A DNA stretch of 64,000 nucleotides from Collimonas pratensis (GTDB taxonomy: Bacteria > Pseudomonadota > Gammaproteobacteria > Burkholderiales > Burkholderiaceae_D), in the NCBI RefSeq assembly GCF_001584185.1, contig NZ_CP013234.1, forward strand, positions 620,001 to 684,000. The letters are read 5' to 3'. The notes below the pieces were generated by a model. The model worked only from the letters and a program-made list of their open reading frames with translations, ran no database searches and had not been told where the DNA came from. Below are positions 1 to 9,945 of the stretch, one piece after another. Position numbers and translations under genes: made by a program. How positions within the stretch are numbered: position 1 is the first letter of the stretch; each line of letters starts with the position of its first letter.

Positions 1-438
1 GTGGCCGGCAAGGATGTGCTGCTGGAACACGGCGGCGAAGGCTTGTATCAGCCGATCGACCTGGAAATCGCCAAGTGCCGCATGTCGGTCGCGGTGTCCG
101 CCGGCTTTGACTATGCCAGCGCGATCCGCCAGGGCGCGCGTTTGCGCGTGGCCACCAAATACCTGCTGACGGCACGCGAGCATTTTGCCGCCAAAGGCAT
201 GCACGTCGATCTCATCAAGTTGTACGGCTCGATGGAGCTGGCGCCGCTGGTGGGGCTGGCTGACGCCATCGTCGACCTGGTCAGCACCGGCGGCACCCTG
301 CGCGCCAACAACTTGGTTGAAGTCGAACACATCATGGACATTTCATCGCGCCTGGTGGTCAACCAGGCTGCCCTGAAACTGAAGCGCGAACGGCTGCAAC
401 CGATCCTGGATGCATTCGAACGGGCTTCCGTCAAATAA
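1..438 (+). CDS. hisG: ATP phosphoribosyltransferase, C-terminal part (cut by window start)
   Basis: This is the 3' part of hisG; the reading frame is open at base 1, so the true start lies outside the window. HisG joins ATP and PRPP in the first step of histidine synthesis in the cytosol. The visible 145 residues carry the periplasmic-binding-like part typical of short His[21 protein letters not shown] and then [11 protein letters not shown], which bind PRPP. It ends without an ACT-type regulatory domain, so it is the short HisG_S form, which in known species needs HisZ as partner; hisZ is not in this window. hisD follows after 42 nt. Confidence 0.95.
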   Translation: MAGKDVLLEHGGEGLYQPIDLEIAKCRMSVAVSAGFDYASAIRQGARLRVATKYLLTAREHFAAKGMHVDLIKLYGSMELAPLVGLADAIVDLVSTGGTLRANNLVEVEHIMDISSRLVVNQAALKLKRERLQPILDAFERASVK

Positions 439-480
439 AGTCCGATTAAAGCCCATAAGCGACAAACTGGAAGCAGCAAC

Positions 481-1806
481 ATGAGCATAGCAATCAGAAA
501 ACTCGATGCGGCGCAGCCGGATTTCCAGGCGCAACTGAATGCCGTGCTGGCCTTCGAGGCCGGCGAAGATGAAGCCATCGATCAGGCTGCCGCACGCATC
601 CTGGCCGACGTCAAGGCGCGCGGCGACGCCGCCGTGCTGGAATACACCAACCGTTTCGACCGCGTCAGCGCCAGCAGCGTCGGCGCCCTGGAAATCGGCC
701 AGCAGGAATTGCAGGATGCCCTGGCGCAGTTGTCGCCGGAGCGCCGCAGCGCCTTGCAGACCGCCGCCGACCGCGTGCGCGCCTATCATCAGCGGCAAAA
801 AGTCGAATGCGGCTCGGACGGCTTCAGCTACACCGAAGCCGACGGCACCGTGCTCGGACAAAAAGTGACGCCGCTGGACCGCGTCGGCATCTACGTCCCC
901 GGCGGCAAGGCCGCTTATCCTTCGTCGGTGCTGATGAATGCCATCCCGGCCAAGGTTGCCGGCGTGCAGGAAATCATCATGGTGGTGCCGACCCCGGACG
1001 GCGTCAAGAATCCGCTGGTGCTGGCTGCCGCGGCCATCGCCGGCGTCGACCGCGTGTTCACCATCGGCGGCGCGCAAGCGGTCGCTGCGCTGGCTTACGG
1101 CACGGACTCTATTCCGCAAGTCGACAAGATCGTCGGTCCTGGCAACGCCTATGTGGCGGCGGCCAAGCGGCGCGTGTTCGGCACGGTCGGCATCGACATG
1201 ATTGCCGGCCCCTCGGAAATCCTGGTGATCTGCGACGGCACGACCGATCCCGACTGGATCGCAATGGACCTGTTCTCGCAGGCCGAGCACGACGAGCTGG
1301 CGCAATCCATTCTGCTATGCCCGGATGCAGACTATATCGCGGCGGTGGAAGCCAGCATCAACCGCCAGCTGGCGCTGATGCCGCGCCATGAAGTGATCCG
1401 TACCTCGCTGACCGACCGCGGCGCGCTGATCAAGGTGCGCGATCTGGAACAAGCCTGCGAAATCGCCAACCATATCGCCGCCGAGCATCTGGAAATCTCG
1501 ACCGACAATCCGCAGCATTGGGCCGACCGCATCCGCCATGCAGGCGCCATGTTCCTGGGCCGTTTTTCGTCGGAAGCGCTGGGCGATTATTGCGCCGGCC
1601 CGAACCACGTGCTGCCGACTTCGCGCACCGCGCGCTTCTCGTCGCCGCTCGGCGTCTACGATTTTCAGAAGCGTTCCAGCATGATCAACATCAGCGCCGC
1701 CGGCGCCCAGACCCTGGGCAAAGTAGCGGCGGAACTGGCTTACGGCGAAGGCTTGCAGGCGCATGCACGCTCGGCCGAGTATCGCCTGGAAGACGGCAAG
1801 CAATGA
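481..1806 (+). CDS. hisD: Histidinol dehydrogenase
   Basis: Catalyses the last two oxidations of histidine synthesis, L-histidinol to L-histidine with NAD and zinc. The protein has 441 residues, the usual length. Landmarks are the [12 protein letters not shown] segment, VGPGNAYV and AGPSE in the NAD-binding part, SQAEHDE for zinc, the catalytic Glu335-His336 pair in AAEHLE, and [14 protein letters not shown] near the C-terminus. It lies 42 nt after hisG and 25 nt before the methyltransferase start. I see no promoter in the gap, so it should be cotranscribed with hisG. Confidence 0.97.
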   Translation: MSIAIRKLDAAQPDFQAQLNAVLAFEAGEDEAIDQAAARILADVKARGDAAVLEYTNRFDRVSASSVGALEIGQQELQDALAQLSPERRSALQTAADRVRAYHQRQKVECGSDGFSYTEADGTVLGQKVTPLDRVGIYVPGGKAAYPSSVLMNAIPAKVAGVQEIIMVVPTPDGVKNPLVLAAAAIAGVDRVFTIGGAQAVAALAYGTDSIPQVDKIVGPGNAYVAAAKRRVFGTVGIDMIAGPSEILVICDGTTDPDWIAMDLFSQAEHDELAQSILLCPDADYIAAVEASINRQLALMPRHEVIRTSLTDRGALIKVRDLEQACEIANHIAAEHLEISTDNPQHWADRIRHAGAMFLGRFSSEALGDYCAGPNHVLPTSRTARFSSPLGVYDFQKRSSMINISAAGAQTLGKVAAELAYGEGLQAHARSAEYRLEDGKQ

Positions 1807-1831
1807 TGATCCCAGCTGCGGTGTGGCAGGC

Positions 1832-2629
1832 ATGACGACTGCCGGCGGCGACTGGCTCAACCGCATCTTCGGCGAAGATGCGCTGCAAGGCTTGCAACGC
1901 ATCCCCGACGGCTCGGTCGACCTGCTGCTGGCCGATCCGCCGTATGGCCTGGGCAAGGATTACGGCAACGACTCCGACAAGCTCGACACTGCCGCCTACC
2001 TGCGCTGGACTGAAGAATGGATCGACGCCGCCTTGCCCAAGCTGAAACCGAACGGCAGCCTGTACATTTTTCTAACCTGGCGCTTTTCGCCGGAAATCTT
2101 CGTCATGCTGAAGCAGCGCATGACCATGATCAACGAGATTATCTGGGACCGGCGGGTGCCTTCGATGGGCGGCGGCACGCGCCGCTTTTCTTCGGTGCAC
2201 GATACGATCGGCTTCTTTGCCCGCGCCAAGGACTACCATTTCGATCTCGACGCCATCCGCATTCCTTACGACGCCGTGACCAAGAAAGCCCGTTCGCGCT
2301 CGATTTTTGTCGGCGCCAAGTGGCTGGAACTGGGCTACAACCCGAAAGATGTCTGGAGCGTGTCGCGCCTGCACCGCGAACATCGCGAGCGCGCCGACCA
2401 CCCGACCCAGAAGCCGCTGGAAATCGTCGAACGGATGATCAAGGCGTCCTGCCCGCCGGGCGGCGTGGTGCTGGATCCCTTCATGGGCAGCGGCACGACG
2501 GCGGTGGCGGCGCGCCGCTGCGGCCGTCAGTTCGTCGGTTTCGAGCTGAATCCTGAATACTGTGCTTTGATCGAACGGCGCCTGGCGCAACTTGACGGCA
2601 AGAAACCTGATGAGCGGGCTTTGGCCTGA
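1832..2629 (+). CDS. Orphan site-specific DNA adenine methyltransferase (beta-type)
   Basis: Predicted N6-adenine (or N4-cytosine) DNA methyltransferase of 265 residues. DPPY is at 35-38 (motif IV), HPTQKP at 190-195, and DPFMGSGTTA at 215-224 (AdoMet-binding motif I), so the catalytic motif precedes the cofactor motif, as in the beta class. No restriction enzyme lies beside it. ATG 1832 was chosen because upstream in-frame starts overlap hisD; GTG 1823 is an alternative. It resembles, from memory, the Burkholderiales-conserved orphan enzymes reported to modify GTWWAC; the target here is inferred only. It sits between hisD and hisB where hisC is normally found in this order. Confidence 0.9.
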   Translation: MTTAGGDWLNRIFGEDALQGLQRIPDGSVDLLLADPPYGLGKDYGNDSDKLDTAAYLRWTEEWIDAALPKLKPNGSLYIFLTWRFSPEIFVMLKQRMTMINEIIWDRRVPSMGGGTRRFSSVHDTIGFFARAKDYHFDLDAIRIPYDAVTKKARSRSIFVGAKWLELGYNPKDVWSVSRLHREHRERADHPTQKPLEIVERMIKASCPPGGVVLDPFMGSGTTAVAARRCGRQFVGFELNPEYCALIERRLAQLDGKKPDERALA

Positions 2630-2824
2630 TATTCGGCGAAAAGCAACGCTGATAAGGATTATCAAGACGTCTCTTAGCAGGAAAGCCGGAAAAAGCCGGT
2701 AAAATGATGGCGCGACTCAAAAGGCGCGCCAATCAAGCTTCGATAACGGAGAAGCTGTACTATTTAGCATTACCTCCATGGCGCCGTGTGCGTCACCACA
2801 TCGTAAATTGGTCTCAAGCTCAAC

Positions 2825-3421
2825 ATGTCTACGCCTCGAACAGCATCGATCACCCGCAACACCAACGAGACGCAAATCCGCGTCTCCATCAATCTGGATG
2901 GCAGCGGCCAGCAAAAACTGAATACCGGCGTGCCCTTCCTGGACCACATGCTGGACCAGATTGCTCGGCATGGCCTGATCGACCTGGATATCGAAGCCAA
3001 CGGCGACTTGCATATCGATGCCCACCACACAGTGGAGGACGTCGGCATTACCTTGGGGCAAGCGTTCGCCCAGGCGATCGGCGACAAGAAGGGCATCCGC
3101 CGCTACGGCCATGCCTACGTGCCGCTGGATGAAGCCTTGTCGCGCGTCGTCATCGATTTCTCCGGCCGTCCCGGACTCGAATTCCACGTGCCGTTCAAGC
3201 GCGCCATGATCGGCGGCTTCGACGTCGACCTGACCCACGAATTTTTCCAGGGCTTCGTCAATCACGCCCTGGTGTCTTTGCATATCGACAACCTGCGCGG
3301 CGAGAACGCCCACCATCAATGCGAAACCGTCTTCAAGGCGTTCGGCCGCGCACTGCGCATGGCCACCGAACTGGATGCGCGTTCCGCCGGGACGATTCCT
3401 TCGACCAAGGGTAGTCTGTAA
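2825..3421 (+). CDS. hisB: Imidazoleglycerol-phosphate dehydratase
   Basis: Dehydrates imidazole glycerol phosphate to imidazole acetol phosphate. At 198 residues it is the monofunctional HisB without the N-terminal phosphatase domain of enterics. The two metal-binding repeats are visible as [13 protein letters not shown] with [10 protein letters not shown], and later [13 protein letters not shown] with [17 protein letters not shown]. It ends in the usual STKGSL. A 195-nt gap separates it from the methyltransferase, so a separate promoter is possible, but no strong one stands out. Confidence 0.97.
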   Translation: MSTPRTASITRNTNETQIRVSINLDGSGQQKLNTGVPFLDHMLDQIARHGLIDLDIEANGDLHIDAHHTVEDVGITLGQAFAQAIGDKKGIRRYGHAYVPLDEALSRVVIDFSGRPGLEFHVPFKRAMIGGFDVDLTHEFFQGFVNHALVSLHIDNLRGENAHHQCETVFKAFGRALRMATELDARSAGTIPSTKGSL

Positions 3422-3607
3422 GGGGCAGGTCAGTAGTTGCTTGACGACTAATGTAATCACTAAAGCGCCGTTTTCATCCTGTGCGCTCGTTCGTGCAAAT
3501 CGTTGTGCCGGCCTTGGCCCTGATTTTGGCCCTGGCTTTGGCCTTACACCGGCAGATGTCACAACGCCTGCGCACCAGCTGTGTTTCTCAAGACTTGAAT
3601 CTTTATC

Positions 3608-4246
3608 ATGAACAAAATCGTTGTGGTTGACTATGGCATGGGCAACCTGCGCTCGGTGGCGCAAGCCCTGCGCCAGGTAGCGCCGGAAGCCGATGTCCGT
3701 ATCTCCGGCGCCGTCGCCGATATCAAGGCTGCCGACCGGCTGGTGTTGCCGGGCCAGGGCGCCATGCCTGATTGCATGCGCTGCCTGCGTGAATCGGGCG
3801 TGCAGGAGGCAGTGCTGGAAGCGTCGCGCAACAAGCCGCTGCTGGGCGTGTGCGTGGGCGAACAGATGTTGTTCGACAGTAGCGAGGAAGGTCCTACCGA
3901 CGGCCTCGGCCTGTTGCCCGGCAAGGTGGTGCGCTTCCAGCTCGACGGCCAGCTGCAGGACGACGGTTCGCGTTTCAAAGTGCCGCAGATGGGCTGGAAC
4001 CGGGTGCGCCAGTCGCAGTCTCATCCACTCTGGAATGGCATTGCCGACGACGACTATTTTTATTTCGTGCATAGTTACTACGCCGCCCCGGCGCTGGCCG
4101 AGCATACCTTCGGCGAGACCGTTTACGGCGCGGCATTCAGCTGCGCCGTCGGCCGTGATAATATTTTCGCTACACAGTTCCATCCGGAGAAGAGCGCTTC
4201 CGCCGGTTTGCAGTTGTATAAGAATTTTGTGGAATGGCGTGTCTAA
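3608..4246 (+). CDS. hisH: Imidazole glycerol phosphate synthase, glutaminase subunit
   Basis: Class I glutamine amidotransferase that feeds ammonia to HisF to make the imidazole ring and AICAR. The 212-residue protein has the nucleophile Cys82 in GVCVGEQML and the His192-Glu194 pair in QFHPEKS, giving a complete triad. It follows hisB after a 186-nt spacer that holds no gene; in many Burkholderiales a marC gene occupies that place. hisA follows after 97 nt. Confidence 0.97.
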   Translation: MNKIVVVDYGMGNLRSVAQALRQVAPEADVRISGAVADIKAADRLVLPGQGAMPDCMRCLRESGVQEAVLEASRNKPLLGVCVGEQMLFDSSEEGPTDGLGLLPGKVVRFQLDGQLQDDGSRFKVPQMGWNRVRQSQSHPLWNGIADDDYFYFVHSYYAAPALAEHTFGETVYGAAFSCAVGRDNIFATQFHPEKSASAGLQLYKNFVEWRV

Positions 4247-4343
4247 ACGCTAGCCGGGCAGGGCGCAGTCGCCGAAGGCGCATGACCCTGTTCACAATGA
4301 ATCAAACCAGATTTTTAACTGAACTAATCAACTTACCGTAGCC

Positions 4344-5180
4344 ATGCTGCTGATACCTGCCATCGACCTCAAAGACGGTCACTGCGTACGCCTGAAACAA
4401 GGCGATATGGACCAAGCCACTGTGTTTTCCGACGATCCGGGCGAGATGGCCCGCCATTGGCTGATGCAGGGCGCCCGCCGCCTGCATCTGGTGGACCTGA
4501 ACGGCGCTTTTGCCGGCAAGCCGAAGAACGAACCGGCGGTCAAGGCCATCATCAAGGCGGTACGCGAATTCGCCCTGCTCAACGGCGTCGAAGAGATTCC
4601 GGTGCAGCTGGGCGGCGGCATCCGTGACCTCGACACCATCGAACGCTACCTGGACGACGGCCTCAGCTACATCATCATCGGTACTGCCGCGGTCAAGAAC
4701 CCTGGCTTCCTGCAGGATGCCTGCAGCGCATTCCCGGGCCAGATCATCGTCGGCCTCGACGCCAAGGACGGCAAGGTCGCCACCGACGGCTGGAGCAAGC
4801 TGTCCGGCCACGAAGTGATCGACCTCGCCAAGAAATTCGAAGACTACGGCTGCTCTTCCATTGTCTACACCGACATCGGCCGCGACGGCATGATGGGCGG
4901 CGTCAACATCGAGGCTACCGTCAAGCTGGCGCAAAGCATGACGATCCCGGTGATCGCTTCCGGCGGCGTTCACAATGTGCACGACGTGGAAGCCTTGTGT
5001 GCCGTACAGGACGAAGGCATCGAGGCCGTGATCTGCGGCCGTTCGATCTACGAAGGCACGCTCGACCTGCGTTCGGCGCAGGAGCGCGCCGACGAACTGA
5101 GCGACGAATTGGGCAACGGCGTGGCGGACTATGTCGATGGCCAAGATCTATCGGAGCAGCCCGCCGCTGACAAGCCATGA
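4344..5180 (+). CDS. hisA: ProFAR isomerase (phosphoribosylformimino-AICAR-P isomerase)
   Basis: A TIM-barrel isomerase that opens the ribose of ProFAR to give PRFAR. Catalytic acids are Asp8 (PAIDLKDG) and Asp129 (VGLDAKDG); phosphate-binding loops are QLGGGIRDL and [16 protein letters not shown]. At 278 residues it is about 30 longer than usual: after the barrel there is an acidic tail of low complexity (about 250-278). The stop overlaps the hisF start by 4 nt (ATGA), so the two are likely translationally coupled. Confidence 0.96.
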   Translation: MLLIPAIDLKDGHCVRLKQGDMDQATVFSDDPGEMARHWLMQGARRLHLVDLNGAFAGKPKNEPAVKAIIKAVREFALLNGVEEIPVQLGGGIRDLDTIERYLDDGLSYIIIGTAAVKNPGFLQDACSAFPGQIIVGLDAKDGKVATDGWSKLSGHEVIDLAKKFEDYGCSSIVYTDIGRDGMMGGVNIEATVKLAQSMTIPVIASGGVHNVHDVEALCAVQDEGIEAVICGRSIYEGTLDLRSAQERADELSDELGNGVADYVDGQDLSEQPAADKP

Positions 5181-5941
5181 CCCTCGCCAAACGCATCATC
5201 CCTTGCCTGGACGTGACCAATGGCCGCGTCGTCAAGGGCGTCAATTTCCTGGAGCTGCGCGATGCCGGCGATCCGGTCGAGATCGCCCGCCGCTATGACG
5301 AGCAAGGTGCGGATGAACTGACCTTCCTCGACATCACGGCGTCGTCGGATAACCGCGACCTGATCCTGCCGATCATCGAAGCGGTGGCCTCGCAAGTATT
5401 CATTCCGCTGACGGTAGGCGGCGGCGTGCGCGTGGTGGAAGATGTGCGCCGCCTGCTGAACGCCGGCGCCGACAAGGTCGGCATCAACACCTCCGCGGTG
5501 ACCAATCCGCAGCTGGTGGCGGACGCCGCCGCCAAGTACGGCTCGCAATGCATCGTGGTAGCGATCGACGCCAAGCAGGTTGCACCCGGCAAGTGGGAAG
5601 TATTCACCCACGGTGGCCGCAAGGCCACTGGCCTCGATGCGATTGAATGGGCGCAAAAGATGGAGCAGCTGGGCGCGGGAGAAATCCTGCTGACCAGTAT
5701 GGACCGCGACGGCACCAAGGTTGGTTTCGACCTGGCCTTGACCAGCAGCGTCTCCAATGCCGTAACGATACCGGTGATTGCCTCCGGCGGCGTCGGCGGC
5801 TTGCAGGACCTGGCTGACGGCATCAAGATCGGCCGCGCCGATGCGGTGCTGGCAGCCAGCATTTTCCACTATGGTCAACACACTGTGCAGGAAGCCAAGC
5901 AGTTCATGGTGGCACAGCAGATCCCGATGAGGCTAGCATGA
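5177..5941 (+). CDS. hisF: Imidazole glycerol phosphate synthase, cyclase subunit
   Basis: Barrel partner of HisH; cyclises PRFAR with ammonia to imidazole glycerol phosphate and AICAR. The 254 residues include the two catalytic aspartates, Asp12 (IPCLDVTNG) and Asp131 (VVAIDAKQV), and the phosphate-binding segments PLTVGGGVR and VIASGGVGG. It overlaps hisA by 4 nt at its start and hisI by 4 nt at its end. Confidence 0.97.
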   Translation: MTLAKRIIPCLDVTNGRVVKGVNFLELRDAGDPVEIARRYDEQGADELTFLDITASSDNRDLILPIIEAVASQVFIPLTVGGGVRVVEDVRRLLNAGADKVGINTSAVTNPQLVADAAAKYGSQCIVVAIDAKQVAPGKWEVFTHGGRKATGLDAIEWAQKMEQLGAGEILLTSMDRDGTKVGFDLALTSSVSNAVTIPVIASGGVGGLQDLADGIKIGRADAVLAASIFHYGQHTVQEAKQFMVAQQIPMRLA

Positions 5942-6333
5942 GCAGCGTGAGTTGGTTAAACAAGGTCAGATGGGATGAGCACGGCCTGGTGCCGGTGATT
6001 GCCCAGGAACTGGGTTCGAACGATGTCCTGATGTTCGCCTGGATGAACCGCGACGCCCTGGCGAAGACGGTGGCGCTGGGCGAGGCCGTCTATTGGAGCC
6101 GTTCGCGCAAGAAACTCTGGCACAAGGGCGAAGAATCCGGCCACGTGCAGAAAGTCCATGAAATCCGCCTCGACTGCGACGAAGACGTGGTCTTGCTGAA
6201 AGTGACCCAGGCCGGCGACATCGCTTGCCACACAGGCCGCCATTCCTGCTTCTTCCAGAAATATGAAAGCGACAGCAAGAGCTGGGAAGCGGTCGAGCCG
6301 GTGTTGAAAGAGCCGGACGAGATCTATAAATAA
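5938..6333 (+). CDS. hisI: Phosphoribosyl-AMP cyclohydrolase
   Basis: Opens the adenine ring of PR-AMP, the third step of histidine synthesis. At 131 residues it is a stand-alone cyclohydrolase, not fused to HisE. Zinc and magnesium ligands are in [11 protein letters not shown] and [11 protein letters not shown], and substrate contacts in [18 protein letters not shown]. Its start overlaps the hisF stop (ATGA). A REPIN-like repeat lies between it and hisE. Confidence 0.97.
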   Translation: MSSVSWLNKVRWDEHGLVPVIAQELGSNDVLMFAWMNRDALAKTVALGEAVYWSRSRKKLWHKGEESGHVQKVHEIRLDCDEDVVLLKVTQAGDIACHTGRHSCFFQKYESDSKSWEAVEPVLKEPDEIYK

Positions 6334-6373
6334 TGGCGGATCCCGTGCAAGCATTCAAGCTGGCCATAGCTAG

Positions 6374-6444
6374 CGTCGTCCCCGCGAACGCGGGGACCCA
6401 TGTTACGGTCATCAAGCTGGATTCCCGCGTGCGCGGGAATGACG
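6374..6444. repeat. REPIN-like inverted repeat pair, copy 1
   Basis: Two short palindromic units face each other: GTCCCCGCGAACGCGGGGAC at about 6378-6397 and ATTCCCGCGTGCGCGGGAAT at 6421-6440, separated by a short spacer. The same family recurs at 13902-13979 with the consensus CGTCATTCCCGCGAACGCGG. Such paired REP units are known as REPINs and are moved by RAYT transposases; none is in this window. The left unit has diverged to GGGGAC. It sits in the hisI-hisE spacer and could form a hairpin in the operon mRNA. Confidence 0.8.
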
Positions 6445-6481
6445 GTGTATTTATCGTCGATAGAACGGATTCGAAGCAATC

Positions 6482-6859
6482 ATGAACGATACCTTACAGC
6501 GCCTGGCGGCCGTGATCGAGTCGCGCAAGCCGGCCAACGGCGGCGATCCGGCCACTTCCTATGTGGCGCGCCTATTCGCCAAGGGCGACGACGCAATCCT
6601 CAAGAAAATCGGCGAAGAAGCCACCGAAACCGTGATGGCGGCCAAGGATGCGCGGGTCGACGGCGACGTCTCGCATGTCCTGTACGAATGCGCCGACCTG
6701 TGGTTCCATTCCATGATCCTGCTGGCGCAATTCAACCTGACGCCGCAAGACGTGCTGCAGGAACTGGCGCGGCGCGAGGGTTTGTCCGGGATCGCAGAGA
6801 AGGCCAGCCGCAAGCTGGGCGAAGGCGAGCAGGCGAAAAGCGATTCCCACAAGAATTGA
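6482..6859 (+). CDS. hisE: Phosphoribosyl-ATP pyrophosphatase
   Basis: Hydrolyses PR-ATP to PR-AMP and pyrophosphate. The 125-residue all-alpha MazG-like protein shows the metal-binding acids in [16 protein letters not shown] and [18 protein letters not shown]. It is separate from HisI, as usual in betaproteobacteria. It lies 148 nt after hisI, across the REPIN, and 66 nt before hinT. Confidence 0.96.
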   Translation: MNDTLQRLAAVIESRKPANGGDPATSYVARLFAKGDDAILKKIGEEATETVMAAKDARVDGDVSHVLYECADLWFHSMILLAQFNLTPQDVLQELARREGLSGIAEKASRKLGEGEQAKSDSHKN

Positions 6860-6925
6860 GGCCCGCTGATGGCCACTTTGTTATAGCATCCTGTTTCCAT
6901 TCGGCTGTTGATATCTGGAGATAAT

Positions 6926-7297
6926 TTGGAAAATTGTATTTTTTGCAAAATCGCGGCCAAGCAGATCCCATCCACGCCGATCTATGAAGACGACGACCTG
7001 ATCGCCTTCCACGACATCAATCCGGCGGCACCCATCCATTTTCTGATTGTGCCGAAACAACATATCGCAACTCTTGCCGATTGCGGCGAGCAGCACGCTG
7101 CTTTGCTGGGTAAAATGATGCTCCTGGCGCCGCGTCTTGCACAAGAGCAAGGTTGTGGTTTCCAGCTCGACGAGCAAGGCCATGCCAGCGGTGGTTTCAA
7201 GACCCTGTTCAACACCGGACCGGATGGCGGCCAAGAGGTGTACCATTTGCATATGCACGTCATCGGCGGACCAAAGCCGTGGCGCGGGCAGCGCTGA
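6926..7297 (+). CDS. hinT: HIT-family purine nucleoside phosphoramidase
   Basis: HIT-fold hydrolase acting on adenosine phosphoramidates and acyl-adenylates. The 123-residue protein begins MENCIFCKI and ends with the histidine triad His107-x-His109-x-His111 in HLHMHVIGG. The start is a TTG at 6926: a GGAG at 6917-6920 lies 5 nt upstream, whereas the earlier in-frame TTG at 6908 has no ribosome binding site. It follows hisE and precedes tatA, the common order in Burkholderiales. Confidence 0.93.
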   Translation: MENCIFCKIAAKQIPSTPIYEDDDLIAFHDINPAAPIHFLIVPKQHIATLADCGEQHAALLGKMMLLAPRLAQEQGCGFQLDEQGHASGGFKTLFNTGPDGGQEVYHLHMHVIGGPKPWRGQR

Positions 7298-7399
7298 AGC
7301 GGCCTGGTGCCGGCGGAAAATGCTGTCGGGATGGTAAGGAATCAACGGTTTATTTGACTTAGCAGGTCCGGACACAAGATGTCCGGCAAGGAGAAAAAA

Positions 7400-7609
7400 A
7401 TGGGTTCGTTCAGTATTTGGCACTGGTTGATCGTGCTGGTTATCGTGATGTTGGTATTTGGCACCAAAAAAATCGGCAGCATGGGCTCCGACCTCGGCAA
7501 GGCCGTCAAGGGCTTCAAGGATGGCGTCAAGGGCGAGGAAGAAAAAGCCGCCGCTGACAAGCAAACGATTGATGTGGCAGCCAAAGAAAAGGACAAGTCC
7601 GGCAATTGA
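7400..7609 (+). CDS. tatA: Sec-independent translocase subunit TatA
   Basis: Pore-forming component of the twin-arginine export system. The 69-residue protein has one N-terminal membrane helix (about 3-20), a hinge [14 protein letters not shown], an amphipathic helix and a charged tail. The start ATG 7400 has AAGGAG about 7 nt upstream; an in-frame ATG at 7379 would add seven charged residues before the membrane helix and is less likely. tatB and tatC follow. Confidence 0.95.
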   Translation: MGSFSIWHWLIVLVIVMLVFGTKKIGSMGSDLGKAVKGFKDGVKGEEEKAAADKQTIDVAAKEKDKSGN

Positions 7610-7670
7610 GCCATGCCTGCCGGCGCATAGCTATGCTGCCGGCCGGGCCTGATGCTTGCCGCTCCTCCCC

Positions 7671-8165
7671 ATGATCGATATTGGTCTTACTAAACTTGCA
7701 CTGATCGGCGTTGTCGCTCTGGTTGTGGTCGGCCCTGAAAAGCTGCCGACGGTAGCCCGCATGGCCGGCTCGCTGTTCGGCCGCGCGCAGCGTTACATCA
7801 ATGAAGTGAAAGCGGAAGTCAGCCGCGAAATTGAGCTGGACGAGCTGCGCAAGATGCAGCAGGACGTGCGGGAAGCGGCCGGCGATATCGAGCAAAGCAT
7901 TGCGCGCGGCATGTCCGACGCCGACAAGTATGTCCATGCCGCCTGGGATGATGGCGCCAGCAGCACGCCGGAAACCTACAAGGTGGAACAGCTGGCGATC
8001 AAGGCCAAGAGTTTTCGCAAGAAAAAGCTGGCGCGCAGCAGTGCCGTGCCGGCCTGGTACAAGCAGCAAAGCGGGCAGAAGTCGCGCGTGCTGTCCGGCG
8101 CCGCCCGCGTGGCGAAATACCGCCCGGCCAGCCAGGGCAAGTCTTCCGCTTCGTTTTTTTCATGA
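7671..8165 (+). CDS. tatB: Sec-independent translocase subunit TatB
   Basis: Substrate receptor subunit of the Tat translocase. It has 164 residues, an N-terminal membrane helix (about 4-22), the TatB-type hinge VGPEKLPTVAR, then a long amphipathic helix (GRAQRYINEVKAEVSREIEL) and a basic disordered tail. ATG 7671 (MIDIGLTKL) fits the family; the upstream in-frame codon at 7656 would add five residues. tatC follows after 78 nt. Confidence 0.95.
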   Translation: MIDIGLTKLALIGVVALVVVGPEKLPTVARMAGSLFGRAQRYINEVKAEVSREIELDELRKMQQDVREAAGDIEQSIARGMSDADKYVHAAWDDGASSTPETYKVEQLAIKAKSFRKKKLARSSAVPAWYKQQSGQKSRVLSGAARVAKYRPASQGKSSASFFS

Positions 8166-8243
8166 TCTCATGCGTCTGCCCAATGTACTTACGGTCGACG
8201 CCTGATATCCGCACAATAGCTTGTTCGCACATTATCCGCCCCC

Positions 8244-9011
8244 ATGACTGAAGAACAAAAATCCAGCGGCGTCGAAGAGACGTTCATTTCGCACCTGGTG
8301 GAATTGCGCAATCGCATCATGAAGGCTTCGATCGCGATCATCGTGATCTTCCTGTGCCTGATGCCGTGGTCGGCGAATATCTACGACTTCCTGGCCGCGC
8401 CTATGCTGAACGCGCTGCCGCACGGCAGCAAGATGATCGCCACCGGCGTCATCACGCCATTCCTGATTCCGGTCAAAGTGACCTTGCTGGTCGCCTTCGT
8501 CATCGCCCTGCCTTGGGTGCTCTACCAGCTGTGGGCCTTTATCGCGCCGGGTTTGTACGCCCATGAAAAGAAACTGATCGCGCCGCTGGTGGTGTCTTCC
8601 TCGGTGCTGTTCATCACCGGCGTGGCCTTCTGTTACTACCTGGTGTTCGGCGTGATTTTCCACTTCATCAACAAGGTAGCACCGACCTCGATTTCGGTGA
8701 CGCCGGACATCGACAACTACTTCGATTTCGTGATGACCATGTTCATCGCCTTCGGCATGACCTTTGAAGTGCCGATCGTGGTGATCGTGCTGGTGCGCAT
8801 GGGCCTGGTGTCGCTGGAAAAACTGAAATCGATCCGTCCCTACGTGATTGTCGGCGCTTTCGTGGTGGCTGCGATCGTCACGCCACCGGACATCATGAGC
8901 CAGATGCTGCTGGCAGTGCCGCTGTGCCTGCTGTACGAGATCGGTTTGCTGGTGGCGCCGCTGTTCGTCAAGGCGACCCAGGCGCCGGTCGACGCCGAAG
9001 AAACGATCTAA
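8244..9011 (+). CDS. tatC: Sec-independent translocase subunit TatC
   Basis: Multispanning core of the Tat receptor that binds the twin-arginine signal. The 255-residue protein has six predicted membrane helices and the conserved N-terminal SHLVELRNR, the loop FIAPGLYAHEKKL and the FGMTFEVPIVV segment. It closes the his-hinT-tat gene string; a 13-bp-stem palindrome follows 5 nt after the stop. Confidence 0.97.
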   Translation: MTEEQKSSGVEETFISHLVELRNRIMKASIAIIVIFLCLMPWSANIYDFLAAPMLNALPHGSKMIATGVITPFLIPVKVTLLVAFVIALPWVLYQLWAFIAPGLYAHEKKLIAPLVVSSSVLFITGVAFCYYLVFGVIFHFINKVAPTSISVTPDIDNYFDFVMTMFIAFGMTFEVPIVVIVLVRMGLVSLEKLKSIRPYVIVGAFVVAAIVTPPDIMSQMLLAVPLCLLYEIGLLVAPLFVKATQAPVDAEETI

Positions 9012-9015
9012 GCCG

Positions 9016-9043
9016 GTAGGGTGGGCACAGGTGCCCACCCTAC
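9016..9043. repeat. GTAGGGTGGGCA palindromic repeat, copy 1
   Basis: Perfect 13-bp inverted repeat GTAGGGTGGGCAC with a 2-nt centre (AG), placed 5 nt after the tatC stop. A related, larger arrangement is found at 44831-44915 after coxC. The position directly after a gene suggests it serves as a hairpin at the transcript end, but there is no T-tract. Confidence 0.8.
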
Positions 9044-9086
9044 GAGAGCATTGGCTCAACAATATTTGCCATGATTTAAGAAAGTA

Positions 9087-9776
9087 TCATTCAGCGGCAA
9101 CCGGCGTCTTGATCTGCCGCAGCCAGCTGACCAGCGGATAGGCATCCTTGAAGCCGTTCAGCAATTCCTTCTCCAGCGCATCCGACAGCATCTTCTTGAT
9201 CGGTGTTTCCTTCCAGACGATGAAATTCTTCAGCTTGATATATTCAATGTGCGGCGCATCGGCGTCGAATCCCTTGGGTGGGCGTATCAGTTTGCCTTCA
9301 GATTGCAGGGTGCCGTAAGTCGCCACCAGCTTCTTGTTCTTCAGCAGCTTGCCAAAACCGCCGGCGTCCGCCACCACCTGGTTGCGGATCGCCCGCAGGC
9401 GGTCGGCGGGCGGCATGTACTCGCCGCCGGCCACCAGCAGCGTGCCGCTGGCATCTATGTGAAAATAGTAGGACGGACCGCCGCCCTGGCTCGGTTTCTT
9501 CAAGCCGCTGGCAATGATGGACGCCGAGAAGTAGGTCTTGTACGGACTCTTGTCATGTGAAAAACGCATGTCGCGGTTAATGCGGAATAAGGCCTTCTTT
9601 GGATTGCAGCCGGCGATCGCCGGATCGAACTTGCTGACCTCGGCGATCAGGCGCGTCACCAGTTCCAGGAATTCCGCGCGCAGGATATCGTAGCGCGGCT
9701 TGTTCATGACGAACCAGGCCCGGTTGTTGTTTTCAGAGAGTTCGGCAAGGTATTGGGTCAGGTCGCGGACATGCAT
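9087..9776 (-). CDS. DUF2461 family protein
   Basis: A 229-residue cytosolic protein matching the DUF2461/TIGR02453 family of unknown function. Recognisable segments are LAELSENNNRAWFVMNKPRY at the start, RINRDMRFSHDKSPYKTYFS in the middle and YYFHIDASGTLLVAGGEY. It is convergent with tatC and divergent from the MFS exporter at 9946. In related genomes degS/nif3 often follow tatC, so this gene and the next appear to be inserted here. Confidence 0.85.
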   Translation of the reverse strand: MHVRDLTQYLAELSENNNRAWFVMNKPRYDILRAEFLELVTRLIAEVSKFDPAIAGCNPKKALFRINRDMRFSHDKSPYKTYFSASIIASGLKKPSQGGGPSYYFHIDASGTLLVAGGEYMPPADRLRAIRNQVVADAGGFGKLLKNKKLVATYGTLQSEGKLIRPPKGFDADAPHIEYIKLKNFIVWKETPIKKMLSDALEKELLNGFKDAYPLVSWLRQIKTPVAAE

Positions 9777-9945
9777 TGCAGTTTTCCTTTATGCGATTGT
9801 TTTTATGAAAGCCTATTGGATCGCGTGGTCGCGGGTACGGACGTGGCTAGCCGGTAATTATCGCACCAGATCCGCGATTGCATTGCCGTGCTAGTATTTT
9901 CAAAAATCACGCGCGCATAAGGTGCGCTTCATAGGAGACGCTGTT

